A DNA stretch of 64,000 nt. It comes from Kuschelorhynchus macadamiae (lineage: Eukaryota > Arthropoda > Insecta > Coleoptera > Curculionidae). Location of the stretch: assembly GCA_030620095.1 (NCBI GenBank), contig JAUTXW010000932.1:744001-808000 (forward strand). Direction: 5' to 3'. The position numbers were made by a program, and so were the translations under genes. Positions within the stretch are counted from its first letter, which is position 1. Each line of letters opens with the position of its first letter. Below the pieces are notes generated by a model, which saw nothing but the letters and a program-made list of their open reading frames with translations, was not told the origin of the DNA and searched no databases. Below are positions 22,930 to 35,133 of the stretch, piece by piece.

Positions 22930-24725
22930 ATCACACTTCCGTTGAGTTTCGAATTGAGTGGTTCTCTGTATATCGATAAGCAAGTGTATGTGAAGACGAG
23001 AATGTCGAGTCAAACGTGCCGAAGTTATATCTTATTTGTGGATAATTTTTGGTGAAATCACGACCCAGGCCATTTTCCGAAAATGTAAAAAAAGCCTATT
23101 TTAAATATTTTGTTGTGTTAATTGGGGATCAAGATAAGTGGTGGGTCACCATGTGTGCTGTGTTAGTTGTAGTGTATCATTGGTGCAGTGGATGGTGGTG
23201 CAGTTCCAATGATATGGCGAGAACCCACCAATCATTCTGACGATTGTTATTTTTGCCTGAAAAAGACTGAAGGTTATTCTAAAAATGGAAAGCATAATAT
23301 CCAAATTTTCAATTGCCATACAACCTGTTCCTCATAATGCAAATTTGCCATTGCCGATTGCGCCTTTAAATTGGCAAGCTATTGATTTGGGAGATAATGA
23401 AGATAACGCATCATCAGGCAGCTCAGAAGAACAGTGCACCGATCCCACTTTTACCACAGGTCCCAGTTCCGGCGAGCCACATTTGATTGTTCAAAGTGAA
23501 TTAAATGATTTAGTACGTGATTTGGGGTTATCCGAGCAACAGTCAGAACTTCTGGGTTCCCGTCTTAAGGAATGGAACCTATTGGCCAAAGAAACAAAAA
23601 TTACGAATTTCAGAAAAAGAAATGCTATGTTTTCTGAATTCTACAGTATGGAAAATTCGTTGTGCGCGTGTACTGATATAGACAGTTTAATGCAGGAACT
23701 TAATATTGAACATTCTCCCCGTCAGTGGCGCTTATTCATAGACTCATCGAAATATAGCTTAAAAGCTGTGTTATTGCATAATGGAAATTTAAAACCCTCT
23801 ATACCAGTTGCCCATTCAGTTGCAATGAAAGAAAATTATGAAAATATGCGCACGATTTTGGATAAAATAAACTACAATAGGTATAAATGACAGATATGTG
23901 GGGACTTAAACGTTATAGGGATTCTAGTGGGACTTCAGGGAGATTTAGAAAATATTGCTTTTCTTTTGTTTATGGGACAGTCGTGCAATAAATCAGCATT
24001 ATGTAACAAAAATTTGGCTAGAAAGAAGAGAATTTCAACGGAGATCTCAAAATGTTAAATTTATACCTCTTGTTGATCCCAAAAATGCCCTTTTGCCTCC
24101 TCTTCACATTAAACTTGGGCTGATAAAAAACTTTGCGAAGGCATTGAATAAAGATGATGATGGATTTAAATACCTAAGACAAGTCTTTCCCCAGTTATGT
24201 GATGCCAAATTAAACGAAGGCATTTTTATTGGGCCACAAATCAGAAAATTGCTGGACGATGTCAATTTTACCGAAAAGCTTACCACGCAGGAACTCAGAG
24301 CACTGAATTCATTTGTTAACGTAGTAAGAGGATTTTTAGGCAACAATATGGATGAAAATTATGAACACTTCCTCCATTCCCATCTGTCATTTTGTCCTAA
24401 AAATTTGGGAGCTGTTAGTGACGAGCAGGGTGAAAGGTTTCACCAAGATATCAGAACAATGGAAATTCGCCACCAAGGACGATGGGATCCAGCCATGATG
24501 GGTGATTACTGTTGGTTTTTGAAGAGAGAAGATAGGACACCTCATAAATGGAAAAAATAAAGTTTAATGTGTTTTAAGTTAATATTTTTCTCGTTTGCTC
24601 TTCTCTTAGATGTATGGTATGCTTAATAGGCGAAAACTGTAAACATAGTCAATAAACAGGGTTAAGAATTTTCTGAAATCGTTTTTTGTATAGATATTAA
24701 GCATCGTTACATTCGATATGGGTAG
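22930..24725 (+). mobile_element. GERFHQDI transposon family, copy 2
   Basis: Sequence from the 5' leader (about 22930) to 24725 matches the 11.6-14.1 kb fold-back, including 140 bp after the stop codon (TTTTCTCGTTTGCTCTTC, GGCGAAAACTGTAAAC, TTACATTCGATATGG). It stops short of the ACTGGCCGACA tip, so the right end is truncated; the left end is not defined. Confidence 0.7.
23001..24560 (+). pseudogene. Multicopy GDQDK/GERFHQDI protein, copy 2
   Basis: Reading from MSSQTCRSYILFVDNF at 23001, with shifts: VVLIGDQDKWW (23118-23142), a 201-codon open piece at 23285-23890 (PVPHNANLPLPIAP, DLGLSEQQSELLGSRLKEWN, NSLCACTDIDSLMQEL, KENYENMRTILDKINYNRYK), then a second 201-codon open piece at 23955-24560 (CLWDSRAINQHYVTKIW, PPLHIKLGLIKNFAKALN, IGPQIRKLLDDVNF, FLGNNMDENYE, LGAVSDEQGERFHQDI, WDPAMMGDYCWFLKRE, HKWKK). 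This is the best copy in the window and is close to full length, about 520 codons. The function is unknown; I infer it is the mobility protein of the element because both copies share non-coding flanks and one shows terminal inverted repeats. Confidence 0.75.
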
Positions 24726-24879
24726 TCTAGTATGTATATTGATTAGTGCATACAAATATCATATATTTTTATATATTATACGAATACAATGATAAAAAAA
24801 CGAGTTCTTTTATAACAGGAAGATAATAGTCAGCGGCTTCCATTTTGTGGAACTTCTATTTTTTGCTACAGTATCTCTC

Positions 24880-25860
24880 CAGCGTTTAATTAGTAAAGCG
24901 TCATTGGGGTTGCATCTGGTTGCTGTTCAATATATTTTAACGCTGCTTCAAAAGCTTCTAATGCAACTGCATGTGAAACCTTTTCATTGTCGTCTCCACA
25001 ATCCAGATCGTTATTTTGTTTTTTATTTACCATATTGATTAAACCTTCATCTGTCACTTTTTCTTGTTCATCATCAACAACCCAGGATTCTATGTCCTGC
25101 AGAGCAACTTCTTCACAACTTTCCATTCTTTCCATTATAGCTAGAAGATCGTCGTTATGGAAAGAATCATAATAATATGCCATGACTTTTGCAGTGTTGA
25201 ACTTTTGATAGTATCCCATGCTGTAACCGCCCAGTAGACAACATCCTTTAAATTAATGCTTTTTAGAGTATCAATTAAATTTTCGCCCCTCTCTACTTGT
25301 TCTAAAAGATGTTTAAATAAATACTTTCGATAAATTCTTTTGAAATTTTCGAGCACGATGTGTCGTTAGGTGGTAAAAACATCACTTTTATATCGCCGCT
25401 TTCGAGTGATTGTTCATTAGGATCGGAGGGAGCGTTGTCCACCAATAAAATTGCTTTTCTTGGAAGCCCGGCGTTCTTAAAATGTTTTTCAACTTTTGGC
25501 ACGAATTCGTCAAAAAAACCAGCATTTAAAAAGGTAAGCATCCACCCAAGCATTCTTTTGATTTTTATAAGACACGGGTAAAGCATTCTTTTGGACATGC
25601 TTAAAAGCCTCTGGATTAGCCGATTTTCCAATACACATAAGCGGAAGTTTGTGGGTTTTAGAGCTATTACTGCATACTAAAATCGTCAAGCGCTCTTTGC
25701 TTCGTTACCGTACCCGGGAGCACCAGACTCTTTTTTAAATGCAAGTGTTCTAGAAGGGAGCATTTTATAATTTAAACCAGTCTTGTCCGCATTATAATTT
25801 GACAAGTTGGATTTTGGTGGTTTAGAGCTGCGAAGTATTTTCACTGTTTCCTATCGAACT
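24880..25860 (-). pseudogene. Pogo/Tigger-like (jerky-type) DDE transposase, broken
   Basis: Minus-strand frames from about 25855 read NYKMLPSRTLAFKKESGAPG, ERLTILVCSNSSKTHKLPL, KSANPEAFKHVQKNALPVSY, then AGFFDEFVPKVEKHF, KAILLVDNAPSDPNE (catalytic Asp) and VMFLPPNDTS. A C-terminal region ends near 24890. The PPN.TSL.QP.D motif is altered (PPNDTSCSKIS). The CENP-B-like DNA-binding half is absent, replaced on the right by a PLE end at 25865. The copy is inactive; shifts occur near 25620, 25330 and 25200. Confidence 0.8.
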
Positions 25861-25864
25861 GAAT

Positions 25865-25990
25865 ATGCCTGTTCTCGTGGTAGCGCCGTAAACGCCTCGT
25901 GAAATAGCAGTCGAAACGTCGGAAAGTAATTCCAATTTGGCACGGGTTAAACCCAAGAACCATAATTTCTAAATTGACTCCAGTTAAGAA
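25865..25990 (+). mobile_element. Solo PLE terminal segment (family 2)
   Basis: ACGCCTCGTGAAATAGCAGT and CGAAACGTCGGAAAGTAATTCC (25891-25930) match the tails at 16.2, 61.2 and 62.8 kb. No PLE coding sequence accompanies it. The hairpin stem is degraded. Confidence 0.7.
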
Positions 25991-28049
25991 AGCTTTCGTA
26001 CTACATTCTATGTTTCTAAATTGAATTATCTCGTTCGAATTGTGAAAAAAAACTGCTGAAACATATCGATATATGTCACAGAGAATTGACCATAAATTTT
26101 ATTTCTTGAAACTTTTATTAAGTCTCTAACGTACTCTTGCTAGATACGAGGATTTCTCAACTTCAAGTAATGGTAATAAGCCATATTAAATGACTGAAAT
26201 TAAACTTACTAGATCAAGTCCTGTGTTCAACAACATGGCCTGGTCACTGCTAGCGCACAAAGCACACATCTGTCACCGTTTTGGTCGTTTTTACAGTTAA
26301 ACAAAGAGCGAAATAGGGACTCCGATGGACATAAAGACAATCAGGTGTGTCTCGTGTCAATAAAATCACTGTTAACGAGACATCGTTTGTGGTCAGTTTA
26401 AATAGGTTCGCCGACCATATGGGATAGGCAGATGGAGTGTCGATTGCCTCAAGCGATATGCGTTTTCCATATAATAGACTGTGAATAAAAAGGTGATTTG
26501 TGGATCGAATCAAAACACTCGACATGACAGTCATACGAGGGGTGGTTTTTATGTTCCCAGACTGAGTATTTCATAATATTGATAAAATTTTTATTAATGT
26601 GGCTTTAAATTATGCCAATTTAGAAAACAACTGCTGTATTATTCAATTTATTAACTGTGAGATTGTATTACCGCCTCGGGGTTCTCGAGACCATGGTCTC
26701 GGTCCCGGTCTTGTCTCAGTCTCGGCATCAAAACTGAGCCCGTTTTATGTGTTGAATATTCAAAAAATTGATTTTTTTTTATTTGCAATTTATTTCAATG
26801 GGGACCAACCAATTTTTCTTATCTTATGTAGGTAGGTACATATAATTGACTTATTTTGAGCGACTTCCAAGTGTAGATTAACTTAACGTTAACCTTTTTA
26901 ACTTTCCTGCATGGTATACCTTTTTATAATCCTATTATTTGACATCAGTTTCCAATTACTAGAGAAAGAAAAAGGTAAAAAGTGCAAACGGTTTCACGCA
27001 ATTTAAACTGTTTGAAATAAGTTATTTCTTTATTTCTCGAAAATCTTTCAAGAATTCTCATGATAAGTAAAAGACATGCTACATAAAAAGGTTTTGAAAT
27101 TTTTTCTAAAATCTACAAGGAAATGAAACATCGCGAATCATTAAAATAAGTCGACATCTACTTCCGGTACAACCAATTCTTTAGAATAGTTTACATGAAC
27201 ACACCTTCGACAATAGCCAAATTAACCTAATACAGATGAGAAAGAATACCGAAATACGCGTATTGTCAGCTGTAGCCTTAAAAAGGAGTTCATAGACAAT
27301 CCGCGTCAAGGCATTAATCGAGTTATTATTTATTTAGGTAGAAAAAACCTGCACCAGTACGCTATCGAGGCATATAATCTTACAGTATTTACAGTAGTTT
27401 TATTATTAAATATAAGTAAAATTTTAATATATTCTCCTTCGCACCCCAACCCTTAATAATTCATTAAAATGCCAAATAAGTTTAAAAATTGAAATCTATA
27501 CTCTCAAAAACTTATAAAACAACGTATTACTTGATTTTTTTAGAGATGGTAAAGTTCACCCCTTCCTTTTCTAATTCTCAACATTATTAAAGTTACTATT
27601 AAATATCGAAAACGACAAATTACACTTTTTTTTTCCACATCCTAATTTTAATGCCCTTTTCTTTTCACCCTAATCCCTTATTTTCGACAAATTTTTGAAA
27701 AAGGGTTTATTTTTAAAATCTATGTACCCAAAGCCCCACAAAAGGACATATTACACGGTCATTTACAAAGAATTACTATTTTTTACCAATTAAACTGCCG
27801 TTTCCAAATTTGGTACACTCCCTGTGTACCAAATTTCAACTCGATAGCTCAATTTCTTCCTTTGAAAGTATTTGCGTAAGCTAACAGACAATTTTAATTC
27901 TTAATTATGTTTTTTACACGTTTTTAGAAGACAAAAGGAATTCGAGAGTTCAAAAAATTCCTATAAGCGTATTCAGTGGCGTATATAAGGGGGTGTTTCC
28001 TAGAGCTAATTTTATTTAAGATAAAATGATGGACATAGTGTAAAATGAG
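25991..28049. other. Long AT-rich spacer
   Basis: No gene recognised. At 26672-26722 there is a cluster of GTCTCG/CGAGAC words (TCTCGAGACCATGGTCTCGG, then CTTGTCTCAGTCTCGG), a small palindromic repeat of unknown origin. The rest is AT-rich and unique as far as I can see. Confidence 0.3.
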
Positions 28050-28290
28050 GACCTTTCTTTCGGAATTGGCAGGAAAACTGAAGCAGTCTCTGATTGTGGT
28101 TTCGAAGAAGTTAAAGACCCACCTTATAGTCCAGACCTGGACCCCAGTGGTTATTTTTTATTTTCGACCCTCAAAAAAAAAACGCTTTGAGGGAGAAAAT
28201 TTAGGGGCAATGACGTGCTTACAGCAGCTATCGAGGACCATTTTGAGAAAACAAAAAAATATTTCTGCAATTGCTTACAGTTATTACTGC
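28050..28290 (+). pseudogene. Mariner transposase C-terminal fragment (SETMAR-like type)
   Basis: The translation reads CGFEEVKDPPYSPDLDPSGY then FLFSTLKK and FRGNDVLTAAIEDHFEKTKK. PPYSPDL.P.DY..F marks the third catalytic Asp of classical mariner proteins (irritans/mori type). Only this tail survives, with a stop inside. It directly abuts a LINE RNase H fragment. Confidence 0.8.
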
Positions 28291-28890
28291 AGGAGAGCCC
28301 TAAAGAGGCTGGGTGAGTCCAATAGGGTTAGCCCCATTTGAGTGCCTGGACATCAGAACATTGGGGGTAATGAGGGCTCGAATCAGCTGGCCCGAAGAGG
28401 TAGCAACACTGCTTTCACTGAGCCTAAACCTGCTCTTGGAATTGCTCCTTCTGCTGTCAAGGCTAGGATTAAGAATCGCACTGTCGAAGATTTCCATGCT
28501 GAAAGACACGAGTTAGCAGAGCTTCAGACAGTCTAAGGTCTTCATATCAGGCTCTTTTAGCCATTCTAAGTCTAAGTGACTTCTAAAACTAAACAGAGGT
28601 CAACTAAGAACCATTACCGGGGTCCTAACTGGAAACTGGCTAGTGGAAAATTACCTGCATAAGAGTGGACTCGACAACGATCCATACTGCAGGTTTTGTG
28701 CTGAGGTAGGTGAAACTACCGAGCATCTAATTTGTCGATGTGACGCTTTAGTCAACGCTAGACTGCTTTGCTGCGACCTAGAAGGGTCCTTTCTTTTCTA
28801 AACAAGAGTGGGCCCTTGGCTTGACGCGCCTGCTTGGGGGATAGCACAATGGACCCCAGTGACCTTAAGTGCTGCATTTGTCGGGCTCCC
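28275..28890 (+). pseudogene. LINE RNase H domain fragment
   Basis: Frames read RRALKRLGESNRVSPIWVPG, then HQNIGGNEGSNQLARRGSNT, the RNase H C-terminal block (usually WVPGH.GI.GNE.AD.LARRG). After a shift come TITGVLTGNWLVENYLHKSG, LDNDPYCRFCAEVGETTEHLI (a Cys-rich zinc knuckle) and CRCDALVNARL. This arrangement is typical of the end of insect LINE ORF2 proteins with RNase H (I/LOA/R1-like). The AD to GS change and frameshifts indicate decay. Confidence 0.78.
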
Positions 28891-29029
28891 TATCTATATC
28901 TAACGTCTAATGTCTACACTATAGGATTAAAAACAATAGTATGGTGGTGGAAGCCGTAGCGGTGATGTCCGATTTCCTCTTCCACTGCGTCCGAAACATA
29001 TACACATATACTTTTTTTTGGGTAATTAT

Positions 29030-29330
29030 TTACTTTTTTACATCATCGCTGATTTTTATGATTTTTGTGGGTGTTAGGGTTTGCTGATAACTACTTAGCA
29101 TAGCTTTGATCGTCGAATAATTCGAGCACAGAAAGGACAATTTCCAAAAATGTGTGTTCTCCGCTAAGAATATATTTTCAGTATATTTTCCAGAAACGCC
29201 TTTCTCTAGACACCATTTCACAAATTTATCATAAGCAATCTCATATTGCGTTCGAAATTTTCTGGGTAACGAATCTTATATAGCTCGATTGGCTGCTTCG
29301 TTTATATATTTAAATGAGTTGATGCAACCA
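29030..29330 (-). pseudogene. Crypton-like tyrosine recombinase, N-terminal fragment
   Basis: The minus strand reads DSLPRKFRTQYEIAYDKFVK, then WCLEKGVSGKYTENIFLA, and after a shift FLCSNYSTIKAML. This is the core-binding region of the insect multicopy tyrosine recombinases (pattern YE.AY..F..WC....V....E...LAYF...S..YK.STLW..YSMLKS.L). The catalytic domain is absent. Two better copies are at 56.8-57.7 and 58.0-58.8 kb. Confidence 0.65.
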
Positions 29331-30772
29331 TCGTTTATTTCTATAATTTTATTTAAAACCACAATAGCGTTTTAAAAAACTGACAGGATATTTCAAATTT
29401 CCCGTAAATAATTAGTGTCAACAACGGTTGCTAGGTTTTATTGACAAATGTGAACATCGATAATTTTGTATACGATTTTATTTAAAAATATCTGCTTTCA
29501 ATTTATTAAACCTCCTGAAAGTTTATTTTGTAACATTGTTATTGCTTTTTATTGACGCTTGTAGACCTATATTTTATAATATTTGTATTAAAAGAATAGG
29601 TGCTTTAAAAGTATACTTTTAACACTTATATCATAAATAACTATTTTCAGTTTGTTTGGGTTATAATTAAACTTAATGAAAGGTGAGAATATAATATATA
29701 TCTTAATTCTTGATACAAAACATTTCTTGTGACAATGAGTGAAGTGTTTAGCGGGGGAGGAAAAAAAAAGGAGATTATTATAAAAAATATTGTATTTTAT
29801 TAAGCATTTTAATTGTTGACAATTGTATTGCTGATTTTATATAATTAGATATGGATAGATAACGCTTTGTATATAATATGCCTCAGTACCTGTTTATTTA
29901 ATTAGGGACGTCCAAAATTTGAATCAAGGTTTATGTCCGGAAACATTAAAGCTGACATTGACAACCTTTTTATAAAGAAGTTAAACCGACTTTAAAAAAA
30001 ATCACTTAAAGCAAAAAATAATATTTTACTTTATCTTAAAAATGTATCTTTATGAAATCGGAGTCAATCTAATAAAGACAATAAACTGACATCATATTAC
30101 TTTTTATAATTTTTTTTGAATATAAAATCAATTTGGCGCATCAAAAACACCAATCTTAATAAATAAGATCAGCCTAGAAAACAGAAGTATCAGTTTTCCC
30201 GTCGGACCGCTTTCAGTTAAGGAGATCGAGAAAAAGCAAAATTCCCACAAAAATAACTCTCGAGCGTTCGGTTCCACTTTGTAGTTGTTGCAGGTCCCCT
30301 TCGAACAGTGAAATATTACACCCGACACGCTTTCCCTCCACTTCGTTAAGTAACGCCATTACCTTTTTATTTTTATCCGACAACTTTTAGACATTTTCTT
30401 TCTTGGATTACGCCGTTTCGTTTAGGGTGAGTATTTCAATACCCCGATTAATATTTTGAATAATATGCGATTCCGATACTCTCTATGTTTGTGATAATTT
30501 TTAATAAAAATTGTGCAAAAATTTTACTTCTTTTAATGTAGAATATAATGAATAACATACAAGTCACTTTCAGGCTTTTTTTTCTCAAAAAAAGTTATAG
30601 GTATGTATAACTTTATCAAAATCATTTGTAGGAAAATTTTCATCATATTCCTTAAATTTTTCAGAGAAAAAAAATGTAATGCTAGAAGATGATTTGTAAA
30701 CTGAAAACGATCTTTGGCGTGGTTAATGAAGATATCACACATTTTTTTTGTTTTTAATAGTTAAAAATCCGT
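29331..30772. other. AT-rich spacer
   Basis: No gene or element recognised. The stretch includes a poly-purine run near 29756-29776. Confidence 0.3.
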
Positions 30773-31215
30773 TCATTTTACAGTATACAAAAACCGAGAT
30801 TGAAATTCTTTAAAGAGGATTTCATAGTGTGCGATTATTCGAGCAAAAAATGTAAGCCAATTAATGATATGTTTATTATGTAAATTAATTGTTTTAAAGT
30901 CATTTCCGGGGGTATCTAATATACTTTCTAAATAAGATTTTAGATGCTCTTTGTTTCTATGCATCGCTTTTACAATACGTGTGTTAAAGTTCCATCTTGT
31001 TGCTGGTACTACGGGAATCTTTTTTTTCACTATGTCGTCTAGCATGCCAGTCTGTTTTGCTGATCTCGAAAAAAAAGTTGGAAATGCGTGTAAACTGGCA
31101 AAATACAAATTGTCACATTTGTATTAACACAACACTTTTGTATAAAATTAAATTAAATTGGTGTGCATAGTGATGTACATAGAATGCGTAGGAATATAAT
31201 TTTCTTATAATACTT

Positions 31216-33045
31216 TGTACAGGGTGTCCGGATTTGGTTGCAAAAGCAAGGTATCTCGCTTATTTTTAAAGATAGAACCTTGCGGTTTTCACGAACCTGA
31301 GCTAATTTTTTGTGAAACTCATGAAACTGTAAACAAAATTTTCATAGCCTTCTTCTTTTATGAGATACAGGGCGAAATAGAAAATTTTGCATTTTGGAAC
31401 CCCCTCGTATCTCGGTTATACTTTAACTTAACGCAAAGGGAAAAATTGCTGCTTATGCAGTTTTTTACGCTGGATCCAGTAGCGTAGTCATATTTTTCAT
31501 TTGAGTTGTTATTTTTTAGATATGACCCAAAATTGTGTTTTTTTAAATGGGACACCCTGTATATTTGTCCAGAAATTGATTTGTCCTTTTAAAAGCTTCT
31601 CAAAAATATATAATAGTATGGGTCTATTTTAATAAACAACAACAAAAATCCTAATTTTTAATTTAAAATTAAATTTAAAATTTTGCAGTAGGCGTTTTCT
31701 TTTGTTTTCTTGGAAGCAAATGACATTTCCCAATTTTGTACGCGTATATAAAATATAGCGCTAGTTTTTTGCATTTATTTATTGTGTAAAAATATATTTG
31801 TATTATTATGGAAGAAAACCAAACTTTCGAACATTATGAAAAGTACGATATGTTAGCTTGTTTTATATTAAGTAATGAAAATGTTGAAGCGGCTTCTGAG
31901 ATGTATTTTAACAGGTAAGTAGTTAATTTTTAGGTATGTTGAAATACTATTGCTTAATTTTTATTTAGATATCCAGAAAGGAGGCAATCTAATATATCCA
32001 CTTTTTATCGGATAAAAAAGAATTTACTTAATCACGGATCATTTATCAAACCTCGTACGAAAACATATAATAAAGAAACTCGGGAGGCTGAGGAAACTAC
32101 GGTTTTGACTAATGCAGAAGCTTACCCTACAAACTCTTGTAGGGCCAGTGAAAAGAGCATAGGGATTCCAAAAACTAGAGTTCAAGAAATTCTAAAAAAG
32201 CACAAATACCACCCATACAAATTTAGGCTCGTGCCGCACTTACAGCCAGGGGATGCAGAGCGTCGGGTAGTCTTCTGCAATTGGTTTCGAGAAAGATGCG
32301 ATATGGTTAGAGATTTTGAAAGGAAGGTTATATGGTCAGATGAAGCACATTTCAGTAATTCTGGTATATTCAATAGGCACAATAGTAGATTCTGATCCCA
32401 GGAAAATCAACACCAAATATTTCCCAGAAGACAGCAGGGCAGGTTTGGTCTAAATGTGTCCTGCTTCATATTAGGAACACATATAAAATTTTATATATTT
32501 GAGGGAAATCTAACAGCCAATCGCTATATAGAAATTTTAGAGGCAGCTATACCTGAATTACTTGATGATGTTCCTCTACGCAAATTAACGAAATTTATTT
32601 TCAACAGGACGGTGCTCCTGCACACAATTCTGGAATGACGAGATTATTTCTGGACAATAATTTTACCAAGGACAAATCAATTTCTGGACAAATATACAGG
32701 GTGTCGCATTTAAAAAAACAAAACTTTGGGTCATATTTAAAAAATAACAACTCAAATGAAAAATATGACTACGCCACTGGATCCAGCGTAAAAAACTGCA
32801 TAAGCAGAAGTTTTTCCCTTTGCGTTAAGTTAAAGGATAACCGAGATACGAAGGGAGTCCCAAAATGTAAAATTTTCTATTTCGCCCTGTATCTCATAAA
32901 CGAAGAAGGCTATGAAAATTTTGTTTACGGCTTCATGAGTTTCACAAAAAATTAGCTCAGGTTCGTGAAAACCGCAAGGTTCTATCTTTAAAAATAAGCG
33001 AGATACCCTGCTTTTGCAACCAAATCCGGACACCCTGTACACCTC
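31216..33045 (+). mobile_element. Mariner-like element with ~365-bp inverted arms inside hAT C
   Basis: It begins CAGGGTGTCCGGATTTGGTT and ends with the complement AACCAAATCCGGACACCCTG, each next to TA. The inverted match runs about 365 bp: 31216-31590 against 32670-33045. Each arm has a second internal tip (GGGACACCCTGTATA near 31550; TATACAGGGTGTCGCATTT near 32694), so the arms look like a smaller element captured as a terminus. The central part holds a transposase gene. Confidence 0.88.
31808..32665 (+). pseudogene. Mariner-like transposase with an intron, C-terminally truncated
   Basis: Exon 1 is 31808-31914 (MEENQTFEHYEKYDMLACF...). A 54-bp intron, 31915-31968, starts GTAAGT and ends TTTAG. 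Splicing joins YFN to RYPERRQSNISTFYRIKK, the expected helix-turn-helix continuation. The DDE part has VIWSDEAHFSNSG (first Asp) and, after a frameshift near 32598, IYFQQDGAPAHNSGM (second Asp). One stop at 32393 replaces a usual Trp. The third Asp block (SPDL.PLDFFLWG) is missing because the right arm begins at 32670. It needs full-length partners to move, if it can move at all. Confidence 0.82.
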
Positions 33046-33720
33046 CTTCCCACTCTGACATAACGGCAGTTCTGTGATAGCTTTGACCTACTAGTTCCTA
33101 ACTCTTTTTTAATTTCTCTGCCGATGCTATTGGCAATTTCCAAAAACATTCCTGAATTTGTTCATTTCGTTCATATCTTAAAATAATAACAACAACTGTT
33201 GTGTGGGAATATCAGTGGTTTCATCACACTGTATCGCTACAAACCGTGCTTTAGATACCTGTATTTTATCTCTTCTTGGCAAACTATTAAAATGGCATCT
33301 AATATGTAATTTTAAAATGATATATACTTACTTTTAAAAATATTCATTTTCATAGCCATATCGATTTCTCATACAAAATCAATAAGCCCCCTGAATATTT
33401 CTGAATTTAAACTTTCTAATGACTCGTCATGTCCTCGAAAGGTCAGTTTAAATATCCCTCATAATGTTACACAATCGATAAACACAGACAAAATATTGCG
33501 ATTTTTCGTAACTTGTTGATTAAAGTCTTTTATCGAATATCGATAGGCCAAATTTAATAATTGACGAACATCAACATTACCGAAATCCAACAACTGCAAC
33601 TAATTTTCTTAATGAATTTGAGAAGATCCATGTTTTTTTAATTTTGCATGAAATAGATCCCTGTGGCAACTGAATGTCTCCCACATTTGTCTCCCAAAGT
33701 TAAAATTTGCGCATACCACA

Positions 33721-35133
33721 CAGTATATATATTTGTTTTTCTTTTCATTGTTACTGCATAACATACTGTACATATTTATTTTATTTTACATTTACTTTTT
33801 TAATCTAGGCTAATTATCTATTGTTATTGAGAAATGTAACAATTTGTAGATACTTAGTTTTCTGTACATAATTGTTTGAATTTCCATCGCCATTTAGAGT
33901 CTAATTTAGTTTTAAGGTTCTTGTATTCCATCGGCATTTAGAGTCTAATTTAGTTTTAAGGTTCTTGTATGCTATCCGTTAATTTTTATTTTTACAACAC
34001 TTCTTTGTACGATTTTAAAATATGTTGTTGCACGTTCGATTGTAGGAACCATCACCGATAGTAAACTGTTTATTGCATTTAGGGTTTATGATAGGAAAAT
34101 ACCGAAACGACCCTTCTTAGTAAAGCTTTCTCCAAATTCCCATTTTACTATCTGTAATGAATGTTTTTATTTTGACCATGGGAAAGTTTACGAAGATAGA
34201 AAAAGAACCCCTTTTGCCAACGAATAGGACCAATCAAAGCGAGGAATTTTGGCACAGGGGGTGGAACTTATGTTTCTGGAGATTTGTATTAATATTAGAG
34301 GAGGACTCTGTTTTTGGACTTGCAAGAAGTCGGGTGTGAATTTTGTTGTTCTAGTTCAATAGACTTATTTTATTTCATTTTAACAGTGTTTCAATAAACT
34401 CTCACAGTTCATATAAAAAAGGAATGTATTGGATGTATAGCTAATCAAGCACACACCTACGTTTCTAAATCCCTAACATCCGCTTTTATCAATTCTGTAG
34501 TTGTTTCATTGTTTAAAAAACTAACCGAGGAAAGCAAAATAAAGCATGTAACTTTTATTACGCGCATAACCACGACGTTTTCTTATACTGTATTTTTTAT
34601 GGTACAATAGTGAACTAAGTTAATCTCGGGCCGTGGTGGTCCATTCTTTTTAATAATTACTGGCAAAATTACGTGCGTTTTCTTTAACACATTCTACCGA
34701 TCACAATTATATTTTTGACTCTACACTACGGTGACAAGATTACACTGCACAGAATTTATGAATTCGTACACTGCACTCGATCCTGCTAAAGTTGATATTA
34801 AAAATAACAGCCGCATTGTCTGTTTCACGGATTTGACTACCTCTCTTTCTAACCACATGCGTCCGCGTATATTTTGCTAGAGCTTTTTAAAATGAAAATG
34901 TTTTGTGGCTTCTGAAACAATTAAAGCTTAACATTTCCGAAAATAATTAAAATAATAAAATATGAAGTTATATTTTCATGCTATTTGTATGATCTTTAAA
35001 TATTGTGTTTTCACGAAATTTTAGTGGCTGGTCACTGCACAAATAAAGCAATGGAGAAACCGCCTCTTATAAATCTCTATATCCTAATCCTCTTATAAAT
35101 ATGTAATGTAATAATACACAACGGTGGCACTAG
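33721..35133. other. Spacer with a 44-bp tandem duplication
   Basis: No gene recognised. A 44-bp unit beginning CCATCGCCATTTAGAGTC occurs twice in tandem, 33884-33927 and 33928-33971, with two or three mismatches. The rest is AT-rich. Confidence 0.5.

Larger units (their letters stand above)
30773..33720 (-). pseudogene. hAT transposase (family C, DUF4371-like), split by a mariner
   Basis: Right part, minus strand from 33720: GNVDVRQLLNLAYRYSIKDF, NQQVTKNRNILSVFIDCVTL, TFRGHDESLESLNSEIFRGL, VAIQCDETTDI (first Asp) and GQSYHRTAVMSEWEGGVQ, ending at 33046. The left part resumes at 31213: YVHHYAHQFNLIL (near 31165-31130), FFSRSAKQTGMLDDIVKK (31080-31025), ATRWNFNTRIVKAMHRNKEH and NWLTFFARIIAHYEILF, ending at 30773. 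The motif order is that of ZMYM1-like hAT proteins. It lacks the dimerisation domain and has many stops. The mariner sits exactly between GGVQ and the following residues. Confidence 0.85.

Noticed and set aside
31215..31487. 90-codon frame starting MYRVSGFGCKSKVSRLF
   Set aside because: It lies entirely in the mariner terminal arm and recurs on the opposite strand at 32830-33042; it is terminal repeat sequence, not a gene.
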